From: Novosphingobium sp. ST904
Lineage (GTDB): Bacteria > Pseudomonadota > Alphaproteobacteria > Sphingomonadales > Sphingomonadaceae
Assembly (NCBI RefSeq): GCF_001298105.1
Contig: NZ_LGJH01000164.1
Location: 124,001-188,000 of the forward strand
Length of the DNA: 64,000 nt
Direction of reading: 5' to 3'
Of the stretch, positions 43,477 through 52,942 are shown piece by piece. Every line of letters starts with the position of its first letter. The stretch's first letter is position 1. Below the pieces are notes generated by a model. That model did no database searches, was not told the origin of the DNA, and saw nothing but the letters and a program-made list of their open reading frames with translations. The position numbers and the translations under genes were made by a program.

Positions 43477-43656
43477 ATGGCTGTCCCTAAAAGAAAAACG
43501 TCCCCGTCTCGCCGGGGCATGCGCCGCAGCCACGATGCTCTGCAGGTTGAAGCGTTCCACGAATGCCCCAACTGCGGTGAGCTGAAGCGCCCGCACAACC
43601 TCTGCAACGCTTGCGGCCACTACAATGGTCGTGAAATCGTCGCGGTTGAAGTCTAA
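43477..43656 (+). CDS. rpmF: 50S ribosomal protein L32
   Basis: 59 residues. MAVPKRKTSPSRRGMRRSHD is the basic rRNA-binding start; the zinc-ribbon pairs CPNC and CNAC are present. AGGAACAGG precedes the ATG at 43477. Its place before plsX and fabH is conserved in many bacteria and ties ribosome and phospholipid synthesis. Complete. Confidence 0.97.
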   Translation: MAVPKRKTSPSRRGMRRSHDALQVEAFHECPNCGELKRPHNLCNACGHYNGREIVAVEV

Positions 43657-43683
43657 GATTACGACGATTCCCGGAGAGTGCCC

Positions 43684-44745
43684 ATGAGTCTGCCGCGTAT
43701 CGCGATCGATGCGATGGGCGGCGACGAGGGCGTGCGCGTCATGATTGAGGGCGCTGCGCTCGCGCGCCGTCGTCATGATCGTTTCAAGTTCCTGCTGGTC
43801 GGTGATGAGCCGCGGATCAAGGCCGCGCTCGAAAATCATCCGAATCTCAGGGCTTCTTCCGAGATTCTGCATACCGAAGGCGTTATCAGCGGTGAGGATA
43901 AGCCCAGTCAGGCCTTGCGCCGGGCCAAGGGCACCTCGATGGGACGCGCGATCGAGGCGGTGAAGGCGGGTGACGCCGGAGCCGCCGTCAGCGCCGGCAA
44001 CACCGGCGCGCTGATGGCGATTTCCAAGCTGACCTTGCGGACCATGCCCGGAATCGATCGCCCGGCGCTTGCAGCCCTGCTGCCGACGCTTGGGGACAAC
44101 GATCTTGTCATGCTCGATCTCGGCGCCAATGCCGAGTGCGATGCCCGCAACCTCGTGCAGTTCGCGATCATGGGTGCTGCCTATGCCCGCGTCGCCACGG
44201 GGCGTGAGCAGCCGCGCGTGCGTCTTCTGAACATCGGTTCGGAAGAAACCAAGGGCACTGATATGCTGCGCGAAGCGGCGGCGACCCTCAAGAAAGCGGC
44301 TGGCGACCTGTCGATGTCTTTCGACGGGTTCACCGAAGCGGACAAGCTCGGCAGCGGTTCGATGGATGTCGTCGTAACCGACGGATTCTCGGGCAACATC
44401 GCTCTGAAGGCGGTCGAGGGTACGGCGCGATTCGTGGCGGACCTGCTGCGGCGCGGATTTACCAGTTCGCTCCGCTCCAAGATCGGTTTCCTGATCTCGA
44501 AGCCTGCTACCGAGCTGCTCAAGCACCACCTCGATCCCAATAACCATAATGGCGCGGTCTTCCTGGGCCTCAACGGTATTGTCGTGAAGAGCCATGGCGG
44601 CGCGAATGCCGCAGGCGTCGCAAATGCCGTGGCGGTGACCGCGCGGCTCCTGGAGGAAAACGTGACCGAGCGGATATCCGCCGACCTTGCCCGCGTGGGC
44701 GGGGCGTCCCTGCGCAAGTCGCGTGTCCAGGAAGAGAGTGCCTGA
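43684..44745 (+). CDS. plsX: Phosphate acyltransferase PlsX
   Basis: 353 residues. Makes acyl-phosphate from acyl-ACP in phospholipid synthesis. IAIDAMGGDEGVRVMIEGA, LHTEGVISGEDKPSQALR-like start of the active region, SAGNTGALMAIS and GFSGNIALKAVEGTARF are typical. ATG at 43684 has GGAG about eight bases upstream; GTG at 43678 is also in frame. The stop overlaps the fabH start by one base (TGATG). Confidence 0.96.
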   Translation: MSLPRIAIDAMGGDEGVRVMIEGAALARRRHDRFKFLLVGDEPRIKAALENHPNLRASSEILHTEGVISGEDKPSQALRRAKGTSMGRAIEAVKAGDAGAAVSAGNTGALMAISKLTLRTMPGIDRPALAALLPTLGDNDLVMLDLGANAECDARNLVQFAIMGAAYARVATGREQPRVRLLNIGSEETKGTDMLREAAATLKKAAGDLSMSFDGFTEADKLGSGSMDVVVTDGFSGNIALKAVEGTARFVADLLRRGFTSSLRSKIGFLISKPATELLKHHLDPNNHNGAVFLGLNGIVVKSHGGANAAGVANAVAVTARLLEENVTERISADLARVGGASLRKSRVQEESA

Positions 44746-45713
44746 TGATTCGTTCGGTTCTGGTCGGTACGGGTTCCGCCCTGCCGCGCCGCTCGGTCAG
44801 CAACGCGGAACTTGCCGAACAGGTTGATACGAGCGACGAGTGGATCGTCGAGCGTACCGGCATTTCCAACCGGCACATCGCCGCGCCCGACGAGACCACG
44901 TCGAGCCTGGCAACGGATGCCGCACGCAAGGCGATTGAGGCTGCCGGGATCGACGCCTCCTCGATCGACCTGATCGTGCTTGCCACGGCAACACCCGACC
45001 AGACTTTTCCGGCAACGGCTACCATCGTTCAAAGCAACCTCGGTTGCCGGGGCGGAATCGCTTTTGACGTGGCAGCGGTGTGCTCTGGATTCCTTTACGC
45101 CGTGGGCGTTGCCGATTCGATGTTGCGCTCCGGCATGGCCAAGCGTGCGCTGGTAATCGGTTCGGAAACGTTCAGCCGCATCCTCGATTGGGAAGATCGC
45201 ACCACTTGTGTCCTGTTCGGAGATGGTGCGGGAGCAATCATCCTCGAAGCGCAGGAGCAGGACGGTGATGCGCCGCGCGGCGTTCTTGCCACGCGTCTTC
45301 ATGCTGACGGTGCGCATAACCAGCTCCTTTATGTCGACGGCGGTCCGTCAACCACGGGGACGGTCGGCAAGCTGCGCATGAAAGGCCGCGAGGTCTTCCG
45401 CCATGCCGTGGTCAATCTGGCTGAGGTCCTTAACGAAGTCCTTGAAGAAGCTGGTCTTTCTTCAAACGATATCGATTGGCTCGTGCCCCATCAGGCCAAT
45501 GCGCGCATTCTGGAAGCCACCGCCAGGAAGCTTGATCTTCCACGTGAGAAGGTCGTCATGACGGTGGGGCAGCATGCCAATACCTCGGCAGCTTCGGTCC
45601 CGTTGGCGCTGGATCAGGCGGTTCGCGACGGACGAATTGTCCAGGGCGATCTGGTCGTTCTGGAGGCGATGGGCGGCGGTTTCACCTGGGGCGCCAGCCT
45701 GATCCGGATGTGA
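44745..45713 (+). CDS. fabH: 3-oxoacyl-ACP synthase III
   Basis: 322 residues. Starts fatty acid synthesis by joining acetyl-CoA and malonyl-ACP. The active Cys is in FDVAAVCSGFLYAV (about residue 113), the His in WLVPHQANARI and the Asn in GQHANTSAASVPLAL. It starts RSVLVGTGSALPRRSVSN and ends GGGFTWGASLIRM. Coupled to plsX. Length and motifs are standard. Confidence 0.97.
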   Translation: MIRSVLVGTGSALPRRSVSNAELAEQVDTSDEWIVERTGISNRHIAAPDETTSSLATDAARKAIEAAGIDASSIDLIVLATATPDQTFPATATIVQSNLGCRGGIAFDVAAVCSGFLYAVGVADSMLRSGMAKRALVIGSETFSRILDWEDRTTCVLFGDGAGAIILEAQEQDGDAPRGVLATRLHADGAHNQLLYVDGGPSTTGTVGKLRMKGREVFRHAVVNLAEVLNEVLEEAGLSSNDIDWLVPHQANARILEATARKLDLPREKVVMTVGQHANTSAASVPLALDQAVRDGRIVQGDLVVLEAMGGGFTWGASLIRM

Positions 45714-45758
45714 ATTTGCTCCGGTATGGGGGAGTGCCCGCAATTGCTGCGTGCGGCA

Positions 45759-45786
45759 TTGCTTTTCCCGCATTTTTTCATATTAT
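45759..45786 (+). promoter_or_regulatory. Likely promoter of ihfA-merR
   Basis: TTGCTT (45759-45764), a 16-base spacer and TATTAT (45781-45786), which differs from TATAAT at one base. It lies 40 bp before the ihfA ATG and after the fabH stop. Confidence 0.5.
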
Positions 45787-45825
45787 CTTCGTGGGGGTTT
45801 GTCGCACGGAGGGGATGCGGGACTG

Positions 45826-46119
45826 ATGCGTTCCACGGACACACTGACGAGGGCGGAGATCGCTGAAGCCATCCACAGGAAGCTTGGACTGTCCAGGTCC
45901 GAGTCGCTTGCGATGGTCGAAGCGATATTGCAACACATGTCGGAGGCCCTCGCCGAGGGCGAAAACGTTAAGATTTCCGGGTTCGGAACTTTTCTCTTGC
46001 GCGATAAGGGCGAGCGGATCGGACGTAATCCGAAAACCGGGGTCGAAGTGCCTATCACGCCGCGCCGGGTCATGACTTTCCGGGCAAGCCAGATGCTGAA
46101 GGACCGCATTACTGGCTGA
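45826..46119 (+). CDS. ihfA: Integration host factor subunit alpha
   Basis: 97-residue DNA-bending HU/IHF protein. TLTRAEIAEAIHRKLGLSRS, then VKISGFGTFLLRDKGERIGR and the DNA-intercalating RNPKTGVEVPITPRRVMTF. ATG at 45826 fits the family start; an ATG at 45815 lies in another frame. GGAGGGG lies about 12 bases upstream. Works as a heterodimer with IhfB, not in the window. Followed after 29 bp by the MerR-type gene. Confidence 0.95.
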   Translation: MRSTDTLTRAEIAEAIHRKLGLSRSESLAMVEAILQHMSEALAEGENVKISGFGTFLLRDKGERIGRNPKTGVEVPITPRRVMTFRASQMLKDRITG

Positions 46120-46148
46120 TTGCGGCCAGGAATGCGGAGATTTTAGCC

Positions 46149-46589
46149 ATGGCAGCAAGTGAAGCGGGCGGCGAAACCGGTTCCGGATTCGACCCTTTTG
46201 GCTTTGACGATGGCAAGGCGCCTGATGCGCTGCGCACGATCGGCGAGGTGACCAAGGCGTTGGGCATCCGGCAACATGTCCTGCGCTACTGGGAAGAGCA
46301 GTTTCCGTCGCTTCAACCCATCAAGCGTAGCGGCAATCGTCGCTATTATCGGCGCGAGGATGTCGTGCTGATCGCGGCGATCGACCGGCTGGTCAATCGT
46401 GAGGGTTATACCTTGCGCGGCGCCCGGATGGCGCTTGAAGAGCAGCCGGCCACGGGCTTGGCCACGGCGTCCATTTCGGTCGGCGTCGACCCTTCCACGA
46501 ATCCGAAGCCTGTAGAAGCTATCGACGCTTTCGAAAACGCGCTGCACCAAATTCGCGAGCGATTGGCCCAGGCCCTCGTCGAGGTGTGA
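46149..46589 (+). CDS. MerR-family transcriptional regulator
   Basis: 146 residues. LRTIGEVTKALGIRQHVLRY is the winged HTH start, followed by WEEQFPSLQPIKRSGNRRYY and REDVVLIAAIDRLVNREGYT. The C-terminal ALHQIRERLAQALVEV is a short dimerisation helix. No effector-binding cysteines are seen. MerR genes of this kind next to ihfA are widespread in alphaproteobacteria; the signal is unknown. Confidence 0.9.
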   Translation: MAASEAGGETGSGFDPFGFDDGKAPDALRTIGEVTKALGIRQHVLRYWEEQFPSLQPIKRSGNRRYYRREDVVLIAAIDRLVNREGYTLRGARMALEEQPATGLATASISVGVDPSTNPKPVEAIDAFENALHQIRERLAQALVEV

Positions 46590-46607
46590 GGCGGGCTTGC
46601 CCGCTAT

Positions 46608-47153
46608 TCAGAATTGAATGTCCGGTCCCAGTTCGGGGTCTAGATCCCGGGGACGGGTCAGGTGGGCGAGGCGCCCGATGCCTTCGCGGATCTGGTCCCA
46701 GGAATCGATGTCCAGTTCCAACACCGCATATGCAGCGGTGGGAAACTTTTCTTCGACCACATCGCGCATCGGACTGCTGCCGTCATCCGGCACGAGGTCG
46801 AAGATCAGATCTTCCAGTCCGGGGTTGTGGCCAACGAGCATGATCGAACGCGGGTCACCCGTCTGTTCGCGCAGCAAGTCTATCAGCGTTGCCGAACTTG
46901 CAAGGTAGATGCGGCGGTCCCAGGTGATGGGCGGCATCTCACCTGCAGCTTCGCCTGCGAGTTCGATCGTCTGCGTGACGCGGACGGCAGGCGATGCGAG
47001 GACGCGGTTCCAGCCTATTGCATGATCCCGGATGTGCAATCCCATCAAGGCCGCGCCTTTTCGCCCGCGCTTGTTCAGCGGGCGATCGAAATCCCGCAGG
47101 CGGGCGTCGTGCCAGTCGGACTTGGCATGTCTGAAGATTCCGAGAGTTTTCAT
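46608..47153 (-). CDS. SixA-like histidine phosphatase
   Basis: 181 residues of the histidine phosphatase superfamily. The phospho-accepting motif is FRHAKSDW near residue 8 (RHxxS type rather than RHG), LASPAVRVTQTIE holds the Arg, and VGHNPGLEDLI the second His. SixA in E. coli dephosphorylates a phosphotransferase-system protein; here the target is unknown. Convergent with the MerR gene by 18 bp. Confidence 0.88.
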   Translation of the reverse strand: MKTLGIFRHAKSDWHDARLRDFDRPLNKRGRKGAALMGLHIRDHAIGWNRVLASPAVRVTQTIELAGEAAGEMPPITWDRRIYLASSATLIDLLREQTGDPRSIMLVGHNPGLEDLIFDLVPDDGSSPMRDVVEEKFPTAAYAVLELDIDSWDQIREGIGRLAHLTRPRDLDPELGPDIQF

Positions 47154-47182
47154 CGAGTAGTTCGGTTCACACTAGTTCGGGG

Positions 47183-49901
47183 TCAAACGGAAGGTCGGGC
47201 CGCATCGCTCTGCTTTTCGCTTTCTCCTGAAACATTCCAGGCGACGCGATGCAAGGCTTCCTCCAGCGAAATTCGAAGCACCGGCGTTCCTTCAGGGAAA
47301 GCGCTCAGCAATCGCGAGGGGAAGGCTGAGGAGAGGACGACGAAATGCCCGCGATCGCCGCGACTGCGGATCAGGCGTCCAAAAGCCTGCGCCAGTTTTG
47401 CGCGGATCAGGCTGTCGTCATAGGCGGAGCCGCCGCCGGCAACGCGCCGGGCACGGTGCAGGATGGTGGGGCGCGGCCAGGGCACTTGCTCCATCACCAC
47501 CAGTCGCAGCGATTCGCCCGGCACGTCCACGCCGTCGCGCAAGGCATCGGTGCCAAGCAGGGATGCGGCCGGATCGTCGCGGAAGATATCCACCAGCGTG
47601 CCGGTGTCGATGGGGTCGACGTGCTGCGCATAGAGAGGCAGGCCGCGCGGCGAGCCGGTCGGCAATGCGGCCATGGACGGCGCGTAAACGGCGGATGGCG
47701 GTGAACAGGCCGAGTGCGCCTCCACCTGCCGCTTCGATCAGCCGCGCGTAGGCGCCGGCGAGCGCGGGAATATCGCCGCGAGGCACATCGTTGACGATGA
47801 GGACTTCGGCCTGTGCAGCATAGTCGAAGGGGCTGAGATGTTCCGAAAGCTTCGGGGCAACGTCGATATGACGGACGCCCGAGCGCGCGATGGCCTTGTC
47901 CCAGTTCTCGCCGTCACGCAGGGTTGCCGAGGTCATCACGACGCCGTGTGCCGGTTCGAGAACGACGCTGGCGAAAGGCTTCATCGGATCGAGCCAGTGA
48001 CGGTGGATGCCGACATCGTATTCGCGCGCTTCCGAACGATCGAGCGCCAGCCAGTCCACAAATTCGGGATCGGCGGGGCCGGCGAGTCTGCCGAGCATCG
48101 CTTCCCAGGCCAGAAGGATATCCACACGCCAGCCGAGCGATTGCCGGGCTCCTTCGATGCGCGCTCGGCCGGGACCGTCAAGCCAGTCGGGCCCATCTTC
48201 CATCAGCGCTTCCAGCCTCAGGCCGAGACGGACGAGAGGTTGACGTAGTTCGCCCAGGGCCTCGCGTGCGGCTTCCGCGATCTCGACGAAGGCGCCGTCC
48301 AGTCCGGCTGCCTCGGTTTCGAGTCCGTAGCCGGCTTCCTGTCCGCCGCTCTCGTCGCGGGCGTAGACGGTTGCGCGCACGGCGGCGAGCAGTTCTTCGA
48401 TCGGGCCGGAGGGCGCGCCTTCGGTGAGGCGCTGCATCCAGCCATCGCCGGGAAGCGCTTCGGCCGCGGCGCGGGCGGCGTTGATCGCCTTTGCGCCCGC
48501 TTCGTCATAGCTGGCGACATCGGCGAGCCGGGCGGAGAGGCCGCGCCGTCGTCCCCGCGAGGCTTTTTCCGGCCCGATTACCCAGCGGCGAAGTTCGATC
48601 GCCTCGGCGCCGGTGAGCGCGGCGGCGAACGTTGAATCGGCGGCGTCGAAGACATGATGGCCTTCGTCGAAGACGATCCGGGTCGGCCGGGCAGCGTGGT
48701 CGCGGCCGCGCGCGGCGTTGATCATGACGAGTGCATGATTGCCGATCACGAGGTCGGCCCCGGCGCTGGCCCGTGCGGCACGCTCGATGAAGCACTTCCG
48801 GTAGTGCGGGCAGCCGGCATAGACGCATTCGCCGCGCCGGTCGGTGAGGGCTGTGATGCCGCGTTGACGGAACAGGGTACCGAGCCAGCCCGGCAGGTCC
48901 CCGCCGATCATGTCGCCGTCCTGTGTATAGGCCGCCCAGCGCGCGACGAGTTGCGCCATGATTGCCGCGCGCCCGGCGAAGCCGCCCTGCAGGGCATCCT
49001 CGAGATTGAGCAGGCAGAGATAGTTCTCGCGGCCCTTGCGAACGACGACGGGCTGGCTGCCGTCCGCGCGCCGTTCCGGCCATGCGCGGCGGCTCTCCTT
49101 GCGGAGCTGGCGTTGCAGTGCCTTGGTGTACGTGGAAACCCAAGTGGTGCCGCCGGACAATTCGCTCCATAGCGAAGAGGGGGCCAGATAGCCGAGCGTC
49201 TTGCCGATTCCGGTACCTGCCTGCGCGAGCAGGACGTGCGGGCGTCCGGAGGATTGGCGCGGGGCAAATGCAGCCGCGGCTTCTGCGGCATAGGCCTGCT
49301 GGGTGGGGCGCTGCTCCGCGCCGCTGCCCGTCAGCCGCGCCAGGCGCTGGAGTACTTCATCTTTTTCCAGCGTAATCTGCCGGGGTTGTGGAAGTTCGGG
49401 GCTTTCCTCCCATTCGGGCAGGCGCGTGAACAGCCAGCGTTCGGCGCGTTCGGGACGAGCGATGCGCGATTCCAGCAGCTTCGACCATGGCCAGCGCATG
49501 CGGACGAGCGATTGTAGCAACGTCCATGCCCCTTCCCGTTCGGGCCAGGTCGGGCTCTCGCAAATGGCGAGCAGGGCGCCGGCGGCTTCCTGAAGCAGGC
49601 GCGGGACGTCGGCATCGTCTTTCGGGATTTCGAGATCGAGCGCCTGGCCGAGACCCTTGGGCGTCGGCACGACGAAACGCGCAGGATGCACGAAGGCGTA
49701 GAGTTCGAGCAGGTCGAGGCCGGACAGGTCGGGATAGCCCAGTCGCGTGGCGACCAGGGGAGCGTTGAGGATCAGCAGCGGCGTGTCTGCCGCCGCCATC
49801 ACCGATTCGCCCTTCGAGACAGGCCGGGTGTTGCCGGACCCGTCGCGAAGCCACGAGCCGCCGTGGCTGGCATGGAGTGCGGGAAGGGGCAGGGCGGCCA
49901 T
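47183..49901 (-). CDS. DinG/XPD-type ATP-dependent DNA helicase, with a frameshift
   Basis: About 905 residues restored. Walker A AQAGTGIGKTLGYLAPSSL (near residue 250), cysteines in YLCLLNLEDAL and ECVYAGCPHYRKCF that fit an iron-sulphur cluster, and the DEAH-like FDEGHHVFDAADS. Near 47636-47655 the frame changes by one extra (or two missing) bases: ADRLAA is followed by GLPLYAQHVDPIDTGTLVD in another frame, then AKLAQAFGRLIRSRGDRG (motif VI). ATG at 49901 (MAALPLPALHASHGG) is preferred to TTG at 49919. Likely a repair helicase. Confidence 0.87.
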
Positions 49902-49992
49902 GCCGATCGTCTTAGGCAAGCTGCGGACAAAAGGGAAACCTTGCGAAGCCGGCTATCGTCGAAAACCGCAGTGTCGGAACAAAAAATACATC

Positions 49993-50038
49993 AAGATACA
50001 TTTTAGGCTCTTGCGAATTTCCCTTTAAGATATATTTT
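49993..50038. promoter_or_regulatory. Paired 12-mer before padR (possible operator)
   Basis: AAGATACATTTT (49993-50004) and AAGATATATTTT (50027-50038) are direct repeats 34 bp apart with one difference, in an AT-rich tract just before the PadR gene. PadR proteins commonly bind AT-rich repeated or palindromic sites at their own promoter. Assignment is inference. Confidence 0.4.
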
Positions 50039-50047
50039 GAGGCCATC

Positions 50048-50850
50048 ATGAATTGGAAAGAAATCGAAATGAGAGATATGCATTCTCACAAGCGCGGCAG
50101 GGGCCGCGATCATGGCCATGGCATCGAGCGTGGTGAGGGCCGTTGCAGCCGTCGCGGGCATCATCGCGAGCACTATTCTTCGGACGAGTTCGCACTGCGC
50201 GGCATGCGTGGCGCGGCGGGTTCGGAATGGGCCGAGGGCCCGATGGCGACAGCTTTGGCGAAGGTTTCGGCGGCGGATTTCCCGGCGGCCGGGGACGCGG
50301 GCGTGGCGGCCGGGGCGAAGGCTTTGGCGGATTTGGCGGCGGTTTCGGCGGCGGATTTGGAGGGGGTCCGGGTGGTGGACGCCGCAAACGGTTGTTCGAT
50401 CAGGCCGAACTCCAGATCCTGCTGCTAGCCTTGATCGCCGAGACGCCGCGCCATGGCTATGACCTGATCCGCGAGATCGAAGGGCTGTCGGGTGGAGATT
50501 ATGCGCCCAGTCCGGGCGTCGTTTACCCTGCGCTCACTTACATGGAGGAATCCGGGCTGATCGCGCCGGCTAGCGGTGAAACCTCCCGCAAGTCCTATGA
50601 AGCAACCGAGCAGGGCAAGGCCCAGGCAGAAGCGGATGCCGATAAGGCGGTTGCATTGAAGGCACGGCTTTCGGCTCTTGCCGAAGCGCGCGAGAAGGTT
50701 GATCCCGCTCCGGTGCGCCGGGCGATGCATGCGCTGAAAATCGCGATGTTCGACCGGCTCTCGAAAGATGGCGCCAATCGGGATGTCATCCTGCAGATCG
50801 CAGATGCACTCGACGAGGCCACTCGCAAGATCGAAAGGATCGAGGGATGA
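50048..50850 (+). CDS. PadR-family transcriptional regulator with His/Gly-rich N-terminus, with a frameshift
   Basis: About 267 residues restored. The N-terminus has a His/Arg-rich part (MHSHKRGRGRDHGHGIERGE) followed by a long Gly/Phe/Arg-rich tract, then a winged helix: AELQILLLALIAETPRHGYD, LIREIEGLSGGDYAPSPGVV and YPALTYMEESGLIAPAS. Between the two N-terminal parts, near 50209-50216, one base is missing. ATG at 50048 has GAGG five bases before. Upstream lie the paired 12-mers. The His-rich tail suggests metal contact, unproven. It overlaps the next gene in ATGA. Confidence 0.8.
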
Positions 50851-51140
50851 ACAGCATCGCTACCCGTGTCGCGACCGAAAGCGGTGGCAAATACGTCCGT
50901 CAGCTTTGCAAGCACTGGAGCCATAAGCTCCAGACCGAAGTGGATGGTGATACCGGAACCGTGACCTTTCCTTCCGCCGTGGCCGTCATGGCTGCGGACG
51001 AGGGCGGTATCGCGATCACCATTACCGGTGAGAAGCGCGAGGATGTAGAGGGCCTGACCGACGTGGTCGCCCGCCACATCGATCGCTTTGCTTTCCGTGA
51101 GGCCCCGCTCGCCTACGACTGGCAGTGGCAGGAAGCTTGA
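50847..51140 (+). CDS. DUF2218 protein
   Basis: 97 residues: MNSIATRVATESGGKYVRQL, KHWSHKLQTEVDG, and an end FAFREAPLAYDWQWQEA, all typical for DUF2218. Family members often sit beside siderophore or metal-related genes; their biochemical role is not known to me. The start overlaps the padR stop (ATGA), so PadR probably controls both. Confidence 0.85.
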   Translation: MNSIATRVATESGGKYVRQLCKHWSHKLQTEVDGDTGTVTFPSAVAVMAADEGGIAITITGEKREDVEGLTDVVARHIDRFAFREAPLAYDWQWQEA

Positions 51141-51150
51141 GTTCTCGCGT

Positions 51151-51245
51151 CATCCCGGACCTGATCTTCCATTGCCGACGATTGGAGATGCTTCGCTGCG
51201 AGCGATGAGTCTCTTTGAGAGCGGCCTTCGATCAGGTTCGGGATG
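51151..51245. repeat. Long inverted repeat between DUF2218 and lysK
   Basis: CATCCCGGACCTGATC (51151-51166) and GATCAGGTTCGGGATG (51230-51245) are inverted copies with one mismatch, with a 63-base interior. The outer arm shares TCATCCCGGACC with 26960-26971 at 11 of 12 bases. Probably a REP-like element; it could also fold in the lysK leader RNA. Confidence 0.55.
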
Positions 51246-51317
51246 AGGGCACTTTCGAGGGCGAGGCGCATGCCTTCTTGCTTGCGAAATGCGCGCTTTT
51301 CGCCAAAGAGCGCTGCC

Positions 51318-52922
51318 ATGACTGAAAACGCCCTGATTGAAGCCGCACGCGTGTCCAAGGCCTGGCCCTTCCAGGAGGCCCAGAAGCTCCTCAAGCGTTA
51401 TCCGAACGGCAAACCCGGCGATGCGCCGATGCTGTTCGAGACCGGCTACGGTCCGTCGGGCCTTCCGCATATCGGCACTTTCCAGGAAGTCCTGCGTACT
51501 ACGCTCGTCCGCCGTGCCTACGAAGCGCTGACGGGCGGAGCGCCGACCCGTCTTGTCGCCTTTTCGGACGACATGGACGGCCTTCGCAAGGTCCCCGACA
51601 ATATCCCGAACGGGGAAGTGCTCGCCGCCAACCTCGGCAAGCCGCTTAGCCGCATACCCGATCCATTCGGCACGCACGAAAGCTTCGCGCATCACAACAA
51701 CGCGATGCTGCGCGACTTCCTCGATCGCTTCGGCTTCGATTACGAGTTCGTCTCGGCCAGCGATCGCTACAACTCCGGCGAATTCGACGCAGCGCTGACG
51801 CGCGTGCTCGAATGCAACCAGGCGATCCTCGATGTCATGCTGCCGACGCTGCGCGAGGAGCGCCGCAAGACCTATTCGCCCGTGCTGCCGGTTTCGCCCA
51901 CCAGTGGTGTTGTGCTCCAGGTCCCGGTCGAAGTGCTCGATTCCGCCACCGGCCTGATCCGTTTTACGGACGAGGATGGCACCGTCGTCGAGCAGTCCGT
52001 ATTCGGAGGAAAGGCCAAGCTCCAGTGGAAGGTCGACTGGGCCATGCGTTGGTATGCGCTGGGTGTCGATTACGAGATGTGCGGCAAGGACTTGACCGAC
52101 TCGGTGACCCAGTCCGGCAAGATCGTGCAGATTCTGGGCGGTCGTAAGCCGGAGGGGCTGATCTACGAGCTGTTCCTCGACGAGAATGGCGAGAAGATTT
52201 CGAAGTCGAAGGGCAACGGTCTCACCATCGAGCAGTGGCTGACTTATGGCACGGAGGAGTCGCTGGGCTTCTACCTGTTCCGTGAGCCCAAGAGCGCCAA
52301 GCAACTTCATGTCGGGGTGATCCCCAAGGCTGTCGACGAGTATTGGCAGTTCCGCGGCAATCTGGCCGGTCAGGCGCTCGACAAGCAACTCGGCAATCCC
52401 GTGTGGCACCTGCTGCGCGCGAATGGTGAAGATGCAGGTGCCGGCGACACTGTGCCGGTGACGTTCTCGTTGCTGCTCAACCTCGTCGGGGTTCTCGGCG
52501 CGGAGGCGACTGCAGAGCAGGTCTGGTCCTATCTCGGCAACTATGTCGCCGATGCCACGCCCGAGGCGCACCCGGAACTGGGGGAGATGGTCCGCGCCGC
52601 GCTCGCCACCAATCATGACTTCATTGCACCTACCCTGAAGCGCCGTGCGCCGACTGCGAACGAGGCCGAAGCGCTGAAGGTGCTGGACGCCGAACTGGAG
52701 AAGGCCGGCTCGGAAGCGACCGCAGAAGCGCTTCAGAACGTGGTCTACGAGATCGGCAAGAACGAGACCTATCAGTTCGAGACGCTGCGTGACTGGTTCA
52801 AGGCGCTTTACGAAACGCTGCTCGGTTCTTCGCAGGGGCCGCGCATGGGCAGCTTCATTGCCCTTTACGGCGTGCCTGAAACGCGCAAACTGATCGCGGA
52901 GGCCCTTTCGGCCGCTGGCTGA
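51318..52922 (+). CDS. lysK: Lysyl-tRNA synthetase, class I
   Basis: 534 residues. The HIGH-type sequence is SGLPHIGTFQEV, the KMSKS-type one EKISKSKGNGLTIEQWL, and CGKDLTDSVTQSGKI is typical of the class I enzyme found in alphaproteobacteria and archaea. ATG at 51318 (MTENALIEAARVSKAWPF) chosen; upstream in-frame sequence MRALSRARRM has no support. The C-terminal domain is helical and binds tRNA. Complete and in one frame. Confidence 0.95.
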   Translation: MTENALIEAARVSKAWPFQEAQKLLKRYPNGKPGDAPMLFETGYGPSGLPHIGTFQEVLRTTLVRRAYEALTGGAPTRLVAFSDDMDGLRKVPDNIPNGEVLAANLGKPLSRIPDPFGTHESFAHHNNAMLRDFLDRFGFDYEFVSASDRYNSGEFDAALTRVLECNQAILDVMLPTLREERRKTYSPVLPVSPTSGVVLQVPVEVLDSATGLIRFTDEDGTVVEQSVFGGKAKLQWKVDWAMRWYALGVDYEMCGKDLTDSVTQSGKIVQILGGRKPEGLIYELFLDENGEKISKSKGNGLTIEQWLTYGTEESLGFYLFREPKSAKQLHVGVIPKAVDEYWQFRGNLAGQALDKQLGNPVWHLLRANGEDAGAGDTVPVTFSLLLNLVGVLGAEATAEQVWSYLGNYVADATPEAHPELGEMVRAALATNHDFIAPTLKRRAPTANEAEALKVLDAELEKAGSEATAEALQNVVYEIGKNETYQFETLRDWFKALYETLLGSSQGPRMGSFIALYGVPETRKLIAEALSAAG

Positions 52923-52942
52923 ACGGAAAGATCGGGGCCTGA

